This document shows positions 63,709 to 64,000 of a stretch of DNA of 64,000 nt, piece by piece. The notes under the pieces are model-generated. The model was given only the letters and a program-made list of their open reading frames with translations, did not search any database and was not told where the DNA came from. The DNA comes from Brachypodium distachyon. Lineage: Eukaryota; Streptophyta; Magnoliopsida; Poales; Poaceae. The stretch lies in the NCBI RefSeq assembly GCF_000005505.3, contig NC_016135.3, positions 9,022,613 through 9,086,612 of the forward strand, written 5' to 3'. The position numbers were made by a program, and so were the translations under genes. Every line of letters starts with the position of its first letter. The first letter of the stretch is position 1.

Positions 63709-64000
63709 TGAAGCAACAGCCTTCTTACTAGGGTTCGATCTCTGTGCTTATTTGTGTTAGTCTCTGAATCGACTCACTAGCACACACAGTTCAAAATGTA
63801 ATACCAAGATACAAAGGTCAAAAGCAGTTTATTACATCGTATCATCCAGAATTTAATTGTACTTACAAATTTGCATGACCTCCTAAGCCAGTATAAACAA
63901 ATATTGTTTCAAAACCATGATAATATTGTATCATAAAACTGCAACGGAAAGGTAGAGCAAATGGGCCTCATCTACTCCCAGAGGAGAGAGCATGTTGGAA
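63709..64000 (-). mobile_element. Tekay-like LTR T5, partial
   Basis: The 3' end of a minus-strand LTR like T1 and T4: TGAAGCAACAGCCTTCTTAC, then TAGGGTTCGATCTCTGTGC and GAATCGACTCACTAGCACAC, the closing blocks of T2 in reverse. It continues beyond the window. The base run outside is CTGGA. Confidence 0.85.

Overview
The window looks like nuclear intergenic DNA of a large-genome grass, most likely a Pooideae (wheat, barley or oat relative). The signs are very long gypsy LTRs opening TGTAACATCCC, a BARE/Angela-type LTR opening TGTTGGAGATATGCCCTAGAGG, a SIRE/Maximus-type LTR, Stowaway MITEs opening CTCCCTC, grass L1-type LINEs and Tat-type gypsy elements. No rRNA, tRNA or CRISPR was seen. Only one convincing cellular gene is present, an EXO70-type exocyst subunit on the minus strand at 37915-39816. 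Everything here was read by eye; no alignment or database search was run.

Layout. 1-6413: two large Tekay-like LTRs, a plus one cut by the window start and a minus one with primer-binding site and leader. 6414-34695: a deep nest. Minus-strand gypsy element D keeps its gag start and its 5' LTR. That LTR is split by minus-strand element M (7219-34587, target duplication GTGGG). In the 3' UTR of M sits plus-strand element P (LTR 8222-8750, decayed pol to 13040, tandem-repeat 3' UTR, then intron-containing antisense genes back from 26601). P was hit by a solo Tekay-like LTR (14099-17435, AGCCT) and by gypsy element G2 (19342-24966, TAATG), which landed in an intron of the antisense gene. G2 was hit by a BARE-like solo LTR (22454-23808, TTAAC). 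A truncated Tekay-like LTR and a 3'-truncated LINE replace the right end of P and most of M.

34696-42080 is the least repetitive stretch: small MITEs, a large inverted-repeat element and the EXO70 gene. 42083-48692 is a copia element with a spliced gag, broken by a hAT MITE (8-bp duplication CCAGGAGG) and by a 4.2-kb Tekay-like LTR (CTTGT). 49892-55838 is a Harbinger-like element containing a SIRE-type solo LTR and a second Harbinger element. 55856-57010 has CACTA-like subterminal repeats with a LINE insertion. 58310-61620 is a 5'-truncated LINE. The window ends in another Tekay-like LTR.

Most notable: all five Tekay-like LTRs that cover the region share a 60-66 bp Cys-rich mini-exon, always a multiple of three, bounded by an AG acceptor and a GC-type donor. 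Also notable are the antisense genes of P, whose introns of about 70 nt all keep frame, and a ubiquitin-coding fragment captured inside an LTR.
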